A stretch of DNA of 52,012 nt from Lachnospiraceae bacterium (GTDB taxonomy: Bacteria; Bacillota; Clostridia; Lachnospirales; Lachnospiraceae), in the NCBI GenBank assembly GCA_024690725.1, contig JAILOQ010000015.1:1-52012 (forward strand). The letters are read 5' to 3'. Positions within the stretch are counted from its first letter, which is position 1, and each line of letters opens with the position of its first letter. Shown here piece after piece: positions 42,410 through 50,198 of the stretch. Under the pieces are notes generated by a model. That model saw nothing but the letters and a program-made list of their open reading frames with translations, did not search any database and was not told where the DNA came from. Position numbers and translations under genes: made by a program.

Positions 42410-44020
42410 ATGGAGGTTTTGAAGAAGGGGAAAATACAGTTTGACAGTAAGTCTTTGGGTAAAGCCGTAAAAGAGGCCAATGACAACTGGGATAAAAATA
42501 CATTAATGAAATTGCGGGAAGGCGCAACATCGGCAAAAGACAAGCGCCTTATCGACAGGATCAGCCAAGAAGTGCAGTACAAACTGGACGAGGCGGCGTT
42601 GTATGCCAGTTCAGCAATGGATAAGCCGGAAGTGGAGCTCGGTGAAATCAGCCATGATCCGGAGTTTGACAAGGATATCAAGGATTTGTCGATCGTGGAT
42701 ATCGATGATGATTTCGATATAGAGATGCTAAAGGAGAACAATCTTGTTCCCGAAGACAGTATCAACGATCCGGAGTTTCGGGCCGATCTGGAAGACGAGA
42801 AAAAGGAAAGCGGAGCCGATCTGTCCGCGATCCTTGAACAGGCAAAGCCGGAAGGAGAGATCATGGGACCCGAAGCGGAAGCCGGGGAAGGCCCTTTAGG
42901 AACCGAAATGTCTCTGGCCGGATTTGATGCCTATTTGGTAAGTCATGCGCAAGAGGGTGAAGGGGAGCAGGCGGTTTCCGTGCCGCAGGCGGAGGAAATA
43001 AGACAGGTACAGGAATGCGTGAGTTTCTTGCGCGTCTTTCCGGAACGAAATGCCATCCGCGGAAAGGCTGCGGAGAGGTTCAGTGAGATGGAACGCATCC
43101 TCAAATATGCGGCCGAATTTCATGGGTTGTTCGACGGCGGTGTTTCCGACGGGATGGACGCACAGGAAGGCACGGCGAAAATGGAGTTGTATTTGGAGAA
43201 TCTCCATGAAGCCTGCAACGAGTATATAGCAAATAAGAGTCCGATCCTGCCGCGCGGACGTAAGCGTAAGAATCTGGTGCGGCAGATGCGGGACAAAGTC
43301 CAATATCTGGAAGATCATTCCAATGCATGGGAATGGGAATTCATGATGAACGTCAAGCTACAGCAGGAAAACAGTGACGGCTGGGGCGGTGTCGATGACG
43401 GCGATCCGAATAAAAACAACGGAAAGAAGAAAGCGGCTATCGAAGAGAGAGAGTCTCAGGAGAGATTCGCAGGCGCACTTGCCTCCTATAATACGGCGGA
43501 TGCACTGCCGGAGGAGTTTAGCATAAATATGGAGAAAGATGCCGCTGATGCAGGTGTGGAACGCAAGACGTTTCAGGAACTGACCAAAGACAGAAACTAT
43601 GAGGAGATTGGCTGGGCAGTTCATGCGAGGGTACAACTGCAGGTGGTTAAGCTGATCAGTTGTTTGTTCGGCGTCTCGGATTATTCGAATGCGATCAATC
43701 CGGAGAACCTGCTTTATGATGAGGCCGAGGGAGAGATCAAATCCATTCAGCTTACCTTGCTGCCCGGGATCACCGGCGTCTCCGAGTATGTGTCAAAGGA
43801 TGAGGCAGAGCGTTTCCTCAAGGAGTTTGCCGGTGATGATATATCGAAGATGGAGAAAACGATCGCAAACATAGATAGAGGAGTTCGGGGCCATATTGAT
43901 ATGCTTTCAGCGACGACGGGAGTTTCCCGTCACATCTTGCTGTTGCGTCTGAATAAGTTTTTGGACTGTCTGCGCGCGCGTATGCGCGGGCATAGTTTGG
44001 ATGATATGATATTCGCATAG
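42410..44020 (+). CDS. Soluble protein sharing the helical domain of the 1801-residue protein
   Basis: A 536-residue acidic protein. ATG 42410 is preferred, with AAAGGTGG about 6 nt upstream; the in-frame GTG at 42389 lies only about 8 nt from the expected transcription start and has no ribosome binding site. Residues 1-75 are helical, then an acidic disordered part (75-180). A helical domain (about 200-310) contains 'LENLHEACNEYIANKS' and a basic helix 'RGRKRKNLVRQMRDKVQYLED', matching the pattern of the four repeats at 36214-38594. The C-terminal 150 residues form a separate helical domain ending 'RARMRGHSLDDMIFA'. No enzyme motif or signal peptide. It is a candidate CIS cargo or adaptor by domain sharing and location. 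Confidence 0.78.
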   Translation: MEVLKKGKIQFDSKSLGKAVKEANDNWDKNTLMKLREGATSAKDKRLIDRISQEVQYKLDEAALYASSAMDKPEVELGEISHDPEFDKDIKDLSIVDIDDDFDIEMLKENNLVPEDSINDPEFRADLEDEKKESGADLSAILEQAKPEGEIMGPEAEAGEGPLGTEMSLAGFDAYLVSHAQEGEGEQAVSVPQAEEIRQVQECVSFLRVFPERNAIRGKAAERFSEMERILKYAAEFHGLFDGGVSDGMDAQEGTAKMELYLENLHEACNEYIANKSPILPRGRKRKNLVRQMRDKVQYLEDHSNAWEWEFMMNVKLQQENSDGWGGVDDGDPNKNNGKKKAAIEERESQERFAGALASYNTADALPEEFSINMEKDAADAGVERKTFQELTKDRNYEEIGWAVHARVQLQVVKLISCLFGVSDYSNAINPENLLYDEAEGEIKSIQLTLLPGITGVSEYVSKDEAERFLKEFAGDDISKMEKTIANIDRGVRGHIDMLSATTGVSRHILLLRLNKFLDCLRARMRGHSLDDMIFA

Positions 44021-44045
44021 GAAATGCGGTATTGAAAGGAGCAGA

Positions 44046-44594
44046 ATGAAAATGAAACGGAACATATTTGCCACTTTGGCAATGGCGGTTCTTTTGCTTG
44101 CATTGCTTACGGGCTGCGGGAAAAAGAACGACGTAAATGTGGATATGTCGGAGTTTACTCCGCCGGAGGATTTTGTCTGGGAAGGCAGTTATCTCGATGC
44201 GGTGGACGGACAGGTCGTGATGACGATCGAAAAAAGCGGCAGCAAATATATCTGCAGTATCGGAGTGCCCGCAACGGATATGTCCCATATAGACTCTTAT
44301 ACCTTTACTGCAAAGAAGGCAAAGGATACACAGGGGCTGGAGTATACGAAAGGTGTGCATACCTCGTTTGATCTGCCGAGTTTGTCCGGAAATGAAGCGG
44401 TCATGGACAGCGGACTTTCCACGCAGGAAATCTATACAGACGGTACCGGTTCCATCTATTACCTGGAAGGGGCATTGTACTGGATCGACGATAAAGAAAA
44501 TGCCGGTGCACCGTATCAGTTTGTGAAGCAGACAGAAGAAGAGATGACCACAGATGAGGCGGATGACGGATCGGAAGAAGAAACCGAAGAATAA
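44046..44594 (+). CDS. Lipoprotein 1 with a beta-rich domain
   Basis: A 182-residue predicted lipoprotein: basic start, hydrophobic 'IFATLAMAVLLLALLTGC' and lipobox LTGC with Cys near residue 23. The mature part is beta-rich ('FVWEGSYLDAVDGQVVMTIEKSG', 'GTGSIYYLEGALYWIDDKENAGAPYQFV') and ends in an acidic tail. It resembles the lipoprotein at 45436 in the late 'YxxGxLxWxDxxENAGA' pattern. The pair flanks a LytS-type kinase, so they may be its extracellular sensors. Ribosome binding site AAAGGAG precedes ATG 44046. Confidence 0.82.
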   Translation: MKMKRNIFATLAMAVLLLALLTGCGKKNDVNVDMSEFTPPEDFVWEGSYLDAVDGQVVMTIEKSGSKYICSIGVPATDMSHIDSYTFTAKKAKDTQGLEYTKGVHTSFDLPSLSGNEAVMDSGLSTQEIYTDGTGSIYYLEGALYWIDDKENAGAPYQFVKQTEEEMTTDEADDGSEEETEE

Positions 44595-44626
44595 GAAATC
44601 TATCCTATGAAGGAGGATAAAAGACA

Positions 44627-45439
44627 ATGGAAGCATTTGAAACGATCATGCAATATATGTGGATCGTTGCAATAGTCTTGGTCGTAATTCTTATCATTAC
44701 CCTGCTAGTTTCGCACGGCCGCATTCGAAGACTGAAAAAGAAGATCGCAACTCTTGAAGAAAAGAACACAGAACAGAACACGGAATTGGAACATTTGCAG
44801 GCGCGCCTGATGCAGCATCAGATACGCCCTCATTTCATTTTTAATTCCCTGCTTGCGATCAAGCAGCTCTGCATCGAAAGTCCGAAGGCGGCGGCAGAAG
44901 CATTGCAGCATTTTGCGAGTTATTTACGGACGAATCTCGAAGCAATGACCAGCGAAGAGATGATCCCGTTTTCACAGGAGATCTTAAGCATCAAAGAATA
45001 TGTGGCACTCGAACAGGCCGATCCGGCGAGCCGCTTTTTGGTGCGTTACGATGTGGATTTTGATGATTTTGAATTGCCGATCTTAACGGTGCAGCCCATG
45101 GTGGAAAATGCGATCCGCCACGGGATCGCGACGCGGAAAGGCGACGGCGTGGTAACGATCCGGACGGCTTTGGAAGAGGAAAACGTCGTGATCACAGTAG
45201 AAGATAACGGGCAGGGCGTTCCCGTGGAGACCAGGCAGCAGGCGGAGCACCGCAGCACCGGGATCCAGAATGTAAAAGAGCGTCTGCGCCTTTTGTGTAA
45301 CGGAGAGTTAGCCACCATTAACACCGGACACGGTACCATCGTGCGGATCACAATTCCCAGGACCGATCTGTTTGACGATGAGACAGATGTGGAAGAAGCC
45401 AAAACGAAGGCAGAAAACAAGACAGAGGAAGAGGCATGA
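44627..45439 (+). CDS. LytS/YehU-type sensor histidine kinase
   Basis: A 270-residue kinase. One transmembrane helix (about 9-29) is followed by a coiled coil (35-62) and a His_kinase domain with phosphoacceptor His69 in 'QHQIRPHFIFNSLLAIKQL'. The ATPase has the N-box 'LTVQPMVENAIRHGIA', the G box 'VEDNGQGVP' and 'STGIQNVKERLRLLC'. It has no large extracellular domain, so it probably senses through a partner such as the flanking lipoproteins. No LytTR regulator is nearby; the SARP-type regulator at 39325 is the nearest orphan. The stop overlaps the next start (ATGA). Confidence 0.92.
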   Translation: MEAFETIMQYMWIVAIVLVVILIITLLVSHGRIRRLKKKIATLEEKNTEQNTELEHLQARLMQHQIRPHFIFNSLLAIKQLCIESPKAAAEALQHFASYLRTNLEAMTSEEMIPFSQEILSIKEYVALEQADPASRFLVRYDVDFDDFELPILTVQPMVENAIRHGIATRKGDGVVTIRTALEEENVVITVEDNGQGVPVETRQQAEHRSTGIQNVKERLRLLCNGELATINTGHGTIVRITIPRTDLFDDETDVEEAKTKAENKTEEEA

Positions 45440-45924
45440 GAAAATGCAGAAGAGCCGGTCTGCTCGTGACCGTTCTTTGTACCGCAGGGCTTCTTAGCGG
45501 GTGTTCCCACAGCTTTATGGGCAAGGATTTTTCGGTGGGTTCCAAAGATGGCGATGCGGAGACCGTAAGCGAAGAAACAGAGAATGTGTTTGCAGGGCAG
45601 TGGGTCGGAAGTGAGAACGATAAGCTGACGCTCGATGTTTATGTGGATGATGCGGGCACCTGTTCCGGGATGATAACGCTCGTAAAAGACGAAGTCCATG
45701 TGGTGTTTTGGGAATTTAGCGGTAAGGCGGACGGACATGAACTTGGCTATACGGACGGGACGCGGGTCGATGTCGTTTACAGCGCGGAAGGACCGGAGGA
45801 AGAGACCGAGGTCTATACGCAGGGAAGCGGCAGGTTTGTTTATGATGACGGCAATCTGACCTGGAAGGATGAGACGGAGGATGCCGGCGCGGGAGTGTTG
45901 TTTATACCCGTTAGCAATGACTAA
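45436..45924 (+). CDS. Lipoprotein 2, related to lipoprotein 1
   Basis: A 162-residue predicted lipoprotein with a Lys/Arg start, hydrophobic 'AGLLVTVLCTAGLLSGC' and lipobox LSGC (Cys near residue 23). The mature part is a small beta barrel-like domain ('FAGQWVGSENDKLTLDVYVDDAGTCSGMITL', 'GSGRFVYDDGNLTWKDETEDAGAGVLFIPV'), reminiscent of lipocalin-like DUFs. It is translationally coupled to the kinase (4-bp overlap), which supports a role as a sensor or modulator of that kinase. Confidence 0.82.
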   Translation: MRKCRRAGLLVTVLCTAGLLSGCSHSFMGKDFSVGSKDGDAETVSEETENVFAGQWVGSENDKLTLDVYVDDAGTCSGMITLVKDEVHVVFWEFSGKADGHELGYTDGTRVDVVYSAEGPEEETEVYTQGSGRFVYDDGNLTWKDETEDAGAGVLFIPVSND

Positions 45925-45970
45925 CGGTTGTAAAGATAAAGGATTCTAAGAAAGAAAGAGGAACGAAGGA

Positions 45971-46267
45971 ATGACGATCAATAAGACAAAAAACGGTGAC
46001 GCAATGACAGTTGCTTTGGAAGGCCGCTTGGATACGACAACGGCACCCGAGTTGGATGCGGATATGAAGGGCTCACTGGAAGGTGTAAAAGAGCTGATCT
46101 TTGATTTCGCGAATCTCGAGTATATTTCGTCGGCGGGTCTTCGTGTGATCCTTGCCAATCAGAAGGCAATGAGCAAGCAGGGCAGCATGAAGGTGGTAAA
46201 TGTGAGCGCAGAGATCATGGAGATCTTCAGCGTGACGGGATTTTCGGATATTTTGACGATAGAGTGA
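45971..46267 (+). CDS. STAS-domain anti-sigma-factor antagonist (RsbV-like), copy 2
   Basis: A 98-residue single STAS domain, strongly similar to the one at 22420: 'VALEGRLDTTTAPELDADM', 'YISSAGLRVILANQKAMSKQGSMKVVNV' and an ending 'GFSDILTIE'. Ser54 is the expected phosphorylation site. The kinase gene follows after 4 bp. Two near-identical modules at the two ends of the locus could cross-talk. Confidence 0.94.
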   Translation: MTINKTKNGDAMTVALEGRLDTTTAPELDADMKGSLEGVKELIFDFANLEYISSAGLRVILANQKAMSKQGSMKVVNVSAEIMEIFSVTGFSDILTIE

Positions 46268-46271
46268 TGCT

Positions 46272-46682
46272 ATGAAAGAACTGACGGTAGATGCCAAGGT
46301 TGAGAATCTGGACGAGGTTCTTGCGTTTTTGCGCGAGGAGCTTGAGGCGCATGACTGCCCGCCCGCCAAGGAAATGCAAATGGAAGTAGCGGCGGAGGAG
46401 CTCTTTGTCAATGTGGCGAATTATGCTTATGACGGAGGGGATGGAAAGATCACGGTTTCCATTGATGTTGCGGAAGGTAATTCCTGTGAGATTTCTTTTA
46501 AGGATTCCGGTGCGCCCTTCGATCCTTTGGCAAAAGAAGACCCGGATGTGACGCTTTCCGCGGAGGAACGCCCGATCGGCGGGTTGGGGATCTATATGGT
46601 CAAAAAGAGCATGGATGCCGTCGAGTACGAATATCGCAACGGACAAAACGTGCTTTTGATCCGGAAAATTTTATCTAAGTGA
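46272..46682 (+). CDS. RsbW/SpoIIAB-like serine protein kinase, copy 2
   Basis: A 136-residue GHKL protein, about as long as copy 1 and clearly its paralogue. The N-box is 'MEVAAEELFVNVANYAYDGG', G1 'FKDSGAPFDP' and G2 'PIGGLGIYMVKKSMD'. It should phosphorylate the STAS protein at 45971. No SpoIIE/RsbU-type phosphatase and no sigma factor lies in the window, so both the signal input and the sequestered target are encoded elsewhere or are unconventional. Confidence 0.93.
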   Translation: MKELTVDAKVENLDEVLAFLREELEAHDCPPAKEMQMEVAAEELFVNVANYAYDGGDGKITVSIDVAEGNSCEISFKDSGAPFDPLAKEDPDVTLSAEERPIGGLGIYMVKKSMDAVEYEYRNGQNVLLIRKILSK

Positions 46683-46723
46683 GAACCCCCTACTTCTTTA
46701 TGTGGGGATCGGAGAGGAACAAT

Positions 46724-47335
46724 ATGAAATCAGATGTGATCACGGTAACGGGTTCCGGCGAGGGGCTGCGGGAAGCCTTGGCGCAGGCGGAAGCGGTGGC
46801 CGATTTTAAAAAGGTTTCACCTAAGGAAAAAATGCATTTGCGCCTGCTCAGCGAGGAGATGCTCGGTCTGCTCCGGGCGCTGACGGGAGATTACCGTGCC
46901 GATTATTGGATCGAAGATAAGGACGGGGTGTTTGAACTGCACCTTCGTGTGGAGACTTTGGTGAATACGGAGCTTCGCAGAAAGTTAATGTCCGTTTCTT
47001 CGAGCGGAAAGAACATTGCGGCTAAGGGTGTGATGGGCAAGATCCGCGAAGTGTTTGCCTGTGCACTGGAGCCGGCGAGTGCGAATCCTTATGATGTGGT
47101 ATCAAAGGGATTGATCTTATTGAACGATAACATGGTGGACATGAACGTAAATTACGTATGGTCCTTGAATCACTATGTCGATACGATCAAGAGCGATGAT
47201 ACGATCACACCGGAAACATGGGACGAACTGGAAAAGTCGATCGTCGCAAAGCTTTCCGATGATGTACAGATCAGTATTTTGGAAAACGTTGTGGAAATGA
47301 TCATTTTGAAATCCATGAAACAGACAGACGAGTAG
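46724..47335 (+). CDS. GHKL-like degenerate ATPase protein of the partner-switching cluster
   Basis: A 203-residue protein started at ATG 46724 (site GGAGAGG, 46711-46717; the frame is open to a GTG at 46679 without a site). Residues 25-60, 'KEKMHLRLLSEEMLGLLRALTGDYRADYWIEDKDG', look like the N-box helix of an RsbW-like kinase, but the Asn is missing and no G2 loop is visible. The C-terminal part is helical. It could be a pseudokinase that binds the STAS protein, or the protein held by the kinase. I do not recognise a named family. Confidence 0.75.
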   Translation: MKSDVITVTGSGEGLREALAQAEAVADFKKVSPKEKMHLRLLSEEMLGLLRALTGDYRADYWIEDKDGVFELHLRVETLVNTELRRKLMSVSSSGKNIAAKGVMGKIREVFACALEPASANPYDVVSKGLILLNDNMVDMNVNYVWSLNHYVDTIKSDDTITPETWDELEKSIVAKLSDDVQISILENVVEMIILKSMKQTDE

Positions 47336-47338
47336 GCC

Positions 47339-48208
47339 ATGGAAGAATTTTATTTGGAACAGAGATTACGGGCGCTTGATCCTGCCCTGCATACGAAGAT
47401 GACCGGAAGCATTTTTGCCCTGCAAAAACTGCTTCTGTCTTTTCTGTCATGGTTTCCGAGTTTTACCGACCATTCCATTTTGCACAGCATGCATGTGCTG
47501 GATTTTTGCAACCGTCTGATCGGAGAAGAGCAGGTGGGAAAACTAAACGCAAAAGAGTGTTACGTTTTGATCATGGCCTGCTATCTGCATGATATCGGCA
47601 TGGGTGTGACCGAAAAGGATTTTCATGCCTTTAGCGAAAAGATCGATTTCGGTGATTACTTTCAGACACATGACAAAGAGGATATTTCCGAAACGATCCG
47701 GGCCTTTCATCAGGAGTTTAGCGGCCTGTTCATTCAAAAATATGCGGACCTGTTTGAGATCCCGTCGGAAGAATTGGTGTTTGCCATCGTGCAGACATCC
47801 CGCGGACACCGGCAAACGGATCTGTACGATGAAACGGAATTTCCGCAGGTTTTGTGCGGGGAGGATGTGATCCGTCTTCCGTACCTAGCGGCCGTAATGC
47901 GGCTGGCCGATGAGATCGATGTTGCCGCCGACAGGAATCTGGAACTTTTGTTCGACGCATCGACCTTGACGAGAGAGCGGGATATTCTGGCATTCGGTAC
48001 GCATGATTCCATCCGCAGTGTCTCGGTGGAACAAGAACGGATCGTGTTATATACCCGTCCGAAGGAAGAAAAGTTCATCCCCCTGGTGGAGGAAGTGAAC
48101 AAAAAGATACAGACGACGCTCGATTACTGTAAGGATGTGGCCCGGAAGCGGTCGGATCTTTTGATCACGCAAACGACATCCGTCGTATTGCCCGAAGAGA
48201 GCAGATAG
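47339..48208 (+). CDS. HD-domain metal-dependent phosphohydrolase-like protein
   Basis: A 289-residue protein. HD motif residues are visible: His45/His49 in 'FTDHSILHSMHVLDF', His84-Asp85 in 'CYLHDIGMG', a later 'RGHRQ' and 'MRLADEIDVAAD'. This is a plausible metal site. The substrate could be a nucleotide or a phosphorylated signal, and none is indicated. It starts 3 bp after the preceding gene with a weak ribosome binding site, so it is probably coupled to it and belongs to the signalling cluster. No GGDEF, PAS or membrane part is fused. Confidence 0.85.
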   Translation: MEEFYLEQRLRALDPALHTKMTGSIFALQKLLLSFLSWFPSFTDHSILHSMHVLDFCNRLIGEEQVGKLNAKECYVLIMACYLHDIGMGVTEKDFHAFSEKIDFGDYFQTHDKEDISETIRAFHQEFSGLFIQKYADLFEIPSEELVFAIVQTSRGHRQTDLYDETEFPQVLCGEDVIRLPYLAAVMRLADEIDVAADRNLELLFDASTLTRERDILAFGTHDSIRSVSVEQERIVLYTRPKEEKFIPLVEEVNKKIQTTLDYCKDVARKRSDLLITQTTSVVLPEESR

Positions 48209-48227
48209 ATATGGAGGAGAACCGCAG

Positions 48228-48698
48228 ATGTTTCGCATAGAACGAGCCACGGCGAAGGATGCAGATGCTGTATTGGAACTACTGGTGCAGGTAAACCGCG
48301 TGCACGCCGAAGGGCGCCCCGATCTGTTTCGGTTGGGGACAAAATATAACCGGGAGGAGCTTCTTTCCATTTTTTCGGATGATCTCAGTCCCGTGTTTGT
48401 GTACAAGAATGAAGACGGGCAGGTCTTAGGACATGCCTTTTGTATTTTTATGACACATCCGAATGACAATATCCTGACGGATATCAAGACGCTCTACATC
48501 GATGACATCTGTGTGGACGAAGCGGCCCGCGGACAGCATGTGGGCGCCGCACTTTATGCGCATGTCACGAAATTTGCCAAGAAGAGCGGATGCTATAACA
48601 TTACGTTAAACGTTTGGAACTGCAATCCGGGCGCCATGAAGTTTTATGAGTCCCTGGGGCTCGTGCCTTATAAGGTCGGCATGGAACAGATCTTATAA
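48228..48698 (+). CDS. GNAT-family N-acetyltransferase
   Basis: A 156-residue GNAT protein of usual length. The acetyl-CoA site is 'IDDICVDEAARGQHVGAALYAHVTKFAKK' (R-G-Q-H-V-G), and the C-terminal 'NVWNCNPGAMKFYESLGLVPYKVGMEQIL' strand-helix is typical. Substrate unknown. The good site GGAGGAGA precedes ATG 48228. It starts 19 bp after the HD gene and 6 bp before the MATE gene, and is probably housekeeping or accessory rather than part of the CIS. Confidence 0.92.
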   Translation: MFRIERATAKDADAVLELLVQVNRVHAEGRPDLFRLGTKYNREELLSIFSDDLSPVFVYKNEDGQVLGHAFCIFMTHPNDNILTDIKTLYIDDICVDEAARGQHVGAALYAHVTKFAKKSGCYNITLNVWNCNPGAMKFYESLGLVPYKVGMEQIL

Positions 48699-48704
48699 CG
48701 AGAT

Positions 48705-50111
48705 ATGAACGAAAAAGAATGCAAACAATATGAAAAATTAATCTTACGACCGGTTGACCGACTGATCGCAACCCTTGCGGTTCCCACCGTGATCTCTATG
48801 CTGACGACCATGATCTATAATCTGGTGGATGCGTATTTTGTGGGAAAGCTCGGGACCAGTGCATCAGCGGCCATCGGTATTTTAATTTCCGTACATGCTG
48901 TTTTTCAGGCCATCGGTTTTATGTTCGGCCAGGGAAGCGGCAGCGGGATCGCCGTCCTTTTGGGACAGGGCAAGCATGAGGTTGCCGGCAGGATCGGCTC
49001 GACCGGGTTTGCCTGGTGTCTGGGGTTTGCGAGCATCGTTTCGGTACTGGAACTTCTCTTTCTTTCTCCGCTTTTGGAGTTTTTGGGAAGTACGCAGACC
49101 ATCCTGCCGTATGCAAAATCCTATGGTATCTATATCGTCTTGGCAGGCCCCGTTATGGCGGGGAGCTGTGTGTTAAACAACATCATCCGTTACGAAGGCA
49201 AGGCGGTGTATGCCATGGTCGGTCTCGTTACGGGCGGTGTGTTGAATATGATCCTGGACCCGATCTTTATGTTCAAACTCGACATGGGGATCGCAGGTGC
49301 CGGCCTTGCCACGGCGCTTTCGCAGTGCGCAAGCTTCGGTCTTTTGCTCTTCATGTTCAAAAGCGGAAAGACGATCACAAAGCTGCAATTTCGTTATATC
49401 AGTCTGCGGTTTGATGAGCTGTTCTGGATCATTCGCCGCGGCTTACCTTCTTTGTCCCGACAGATGTTAAACAGCATATCGAGTGCGGCTTTGAACATCT
49501 GCGCAAAGCCTTACGGAGATCCTGCGATCGCCGCCATGGCCATCGTCGGACGGATCGCGATGTTCATCGGAAGTGTGATGATCGGTATCGGACAGGGCTT
49601 TCAGCCGGTTTCCGGTTACAACTACGGGGCAAAGAAATACAGACGCTTGCGGAAGGGGTTCTTTTTTACGTGGCGTATGGGCGAAGCCTTGTTAAGCTGC
49701 CTGGCGGTGCTTGCGTTCTTTTTCCCGGAACCTGTTGTGCGGCTGTTTCGCGATGACATCGAGGTGGTCAAGATCGGTGTGCCGGCCCTTCGTTTTCAGT
49801 GCCTGGCACTTATCTTACAACCGTTTAGCATCTGCTCGAACATGCTCTTTCAGGCGATCGGAAAGACGAAGGAGGCACTGTTTTTGTCCATGCTCCGAAG
49901 CGGTCTTTGTTATATTCCGGTGATCTTGATCCTGCCGCAGTTTATCGGCATTACGGGTATCGAATCTGCCCAGGCCATTGCAGATGTGCTGACGGTCGCG
50001 ATCACCGTTCCTTTTACGATCCGCTTTTTTAAAAGCATTCCGCAGCAGGATGAAGAGGCCCCGATCGATCTGGCGTATCGCCTGGCTAAAGAAAACGGAA
50101 ATGATTCTTAA
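48705..50111 (+). CDS. MATE-family multidrug/sodium antiporter-like exporter
   Basis: A 468-residue integral membrane protein with about twelve hydrophobic helices. The start 'LILRPVDRLIATLAVPTVISMLTTMIYNLVDAYFVGKLG' is the MATE N-terminal signature and is repeated in the second half ('LPSLSRQMLNSISSAALNICA'). It exchanges cations for drugs or metabolites across the membrane. The ribosome binding site is weak; it may be read through from the GNAT gene. It probably lies outside the CIS proper. Confidence 0.93.
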   Translation: MNEKECKQYEKLILRPVDRLIATLAVPTVISMLTTMIYNLVDAYFVGKLGTSASAAIGILISVHAVFQAIGFMFGQGSGSGIAVLLGQGKHEVAGRIGSTGFAWCLGFASIVSVLELLFLSPLLEFLGSTQTILPYAKSYGIYIVLAGPVMAGSCVLNNIIRYEGKAVYAMVGLVTGGVLNMILDPIFMFKLDMGIAGAGLATALSQCASFGLLLFMFKSGKTITKLQFRYISLRFDELFWIIRRGLPSLSRQMLNSISSAALNICAKPYGDPAIAAMAIVGRIAMFIGSVMIGIGQGFQPVSGYNYGAKKYRRLRKGFFFTWRMGEALLSCLAVLAFFFPEPVVRLFRDDIEVVKIGVPALRFQCLALILQPFSICSNMLFQAIGKTKEALFLSMLRSGLCYIPVILILPQFIGITGIESAQAIADVLTVAITVPFTIRFFKSIPQQDEEAPIDLAYRLAKENGNDS

Positions 50112-50163
50112 ACAAATCTTAAAGATTTCACTCATAGATTCTTAATTTTTTTCGTGTCATAAT
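50106..50163 (+). promoter_or_regulatory. Promoter with TCTTAA direct repeats for the two-component system
   Basis: TCTTAA occurs at 50106-50111, 50117-50122 (11 bp apart) and 50140-50145. The last overlaps the -35 position of an extended -10 promoter, TGT-CATAAT (50155-50163). Eleven-bp direct repeats are typical of OmpR/PhoB-family boxes, so the adjacent regulator may control itself here. The first repeat overlaps the MATE stop codon. An AAATCT-TAA-AGATTT inverted repeat (50114-50128) lies in the same stretch. Confidence 0.5.
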
Positions 50164-50198
50164 GACCGTGTGATCACAAAGAGACAACGGAGGGAGAA

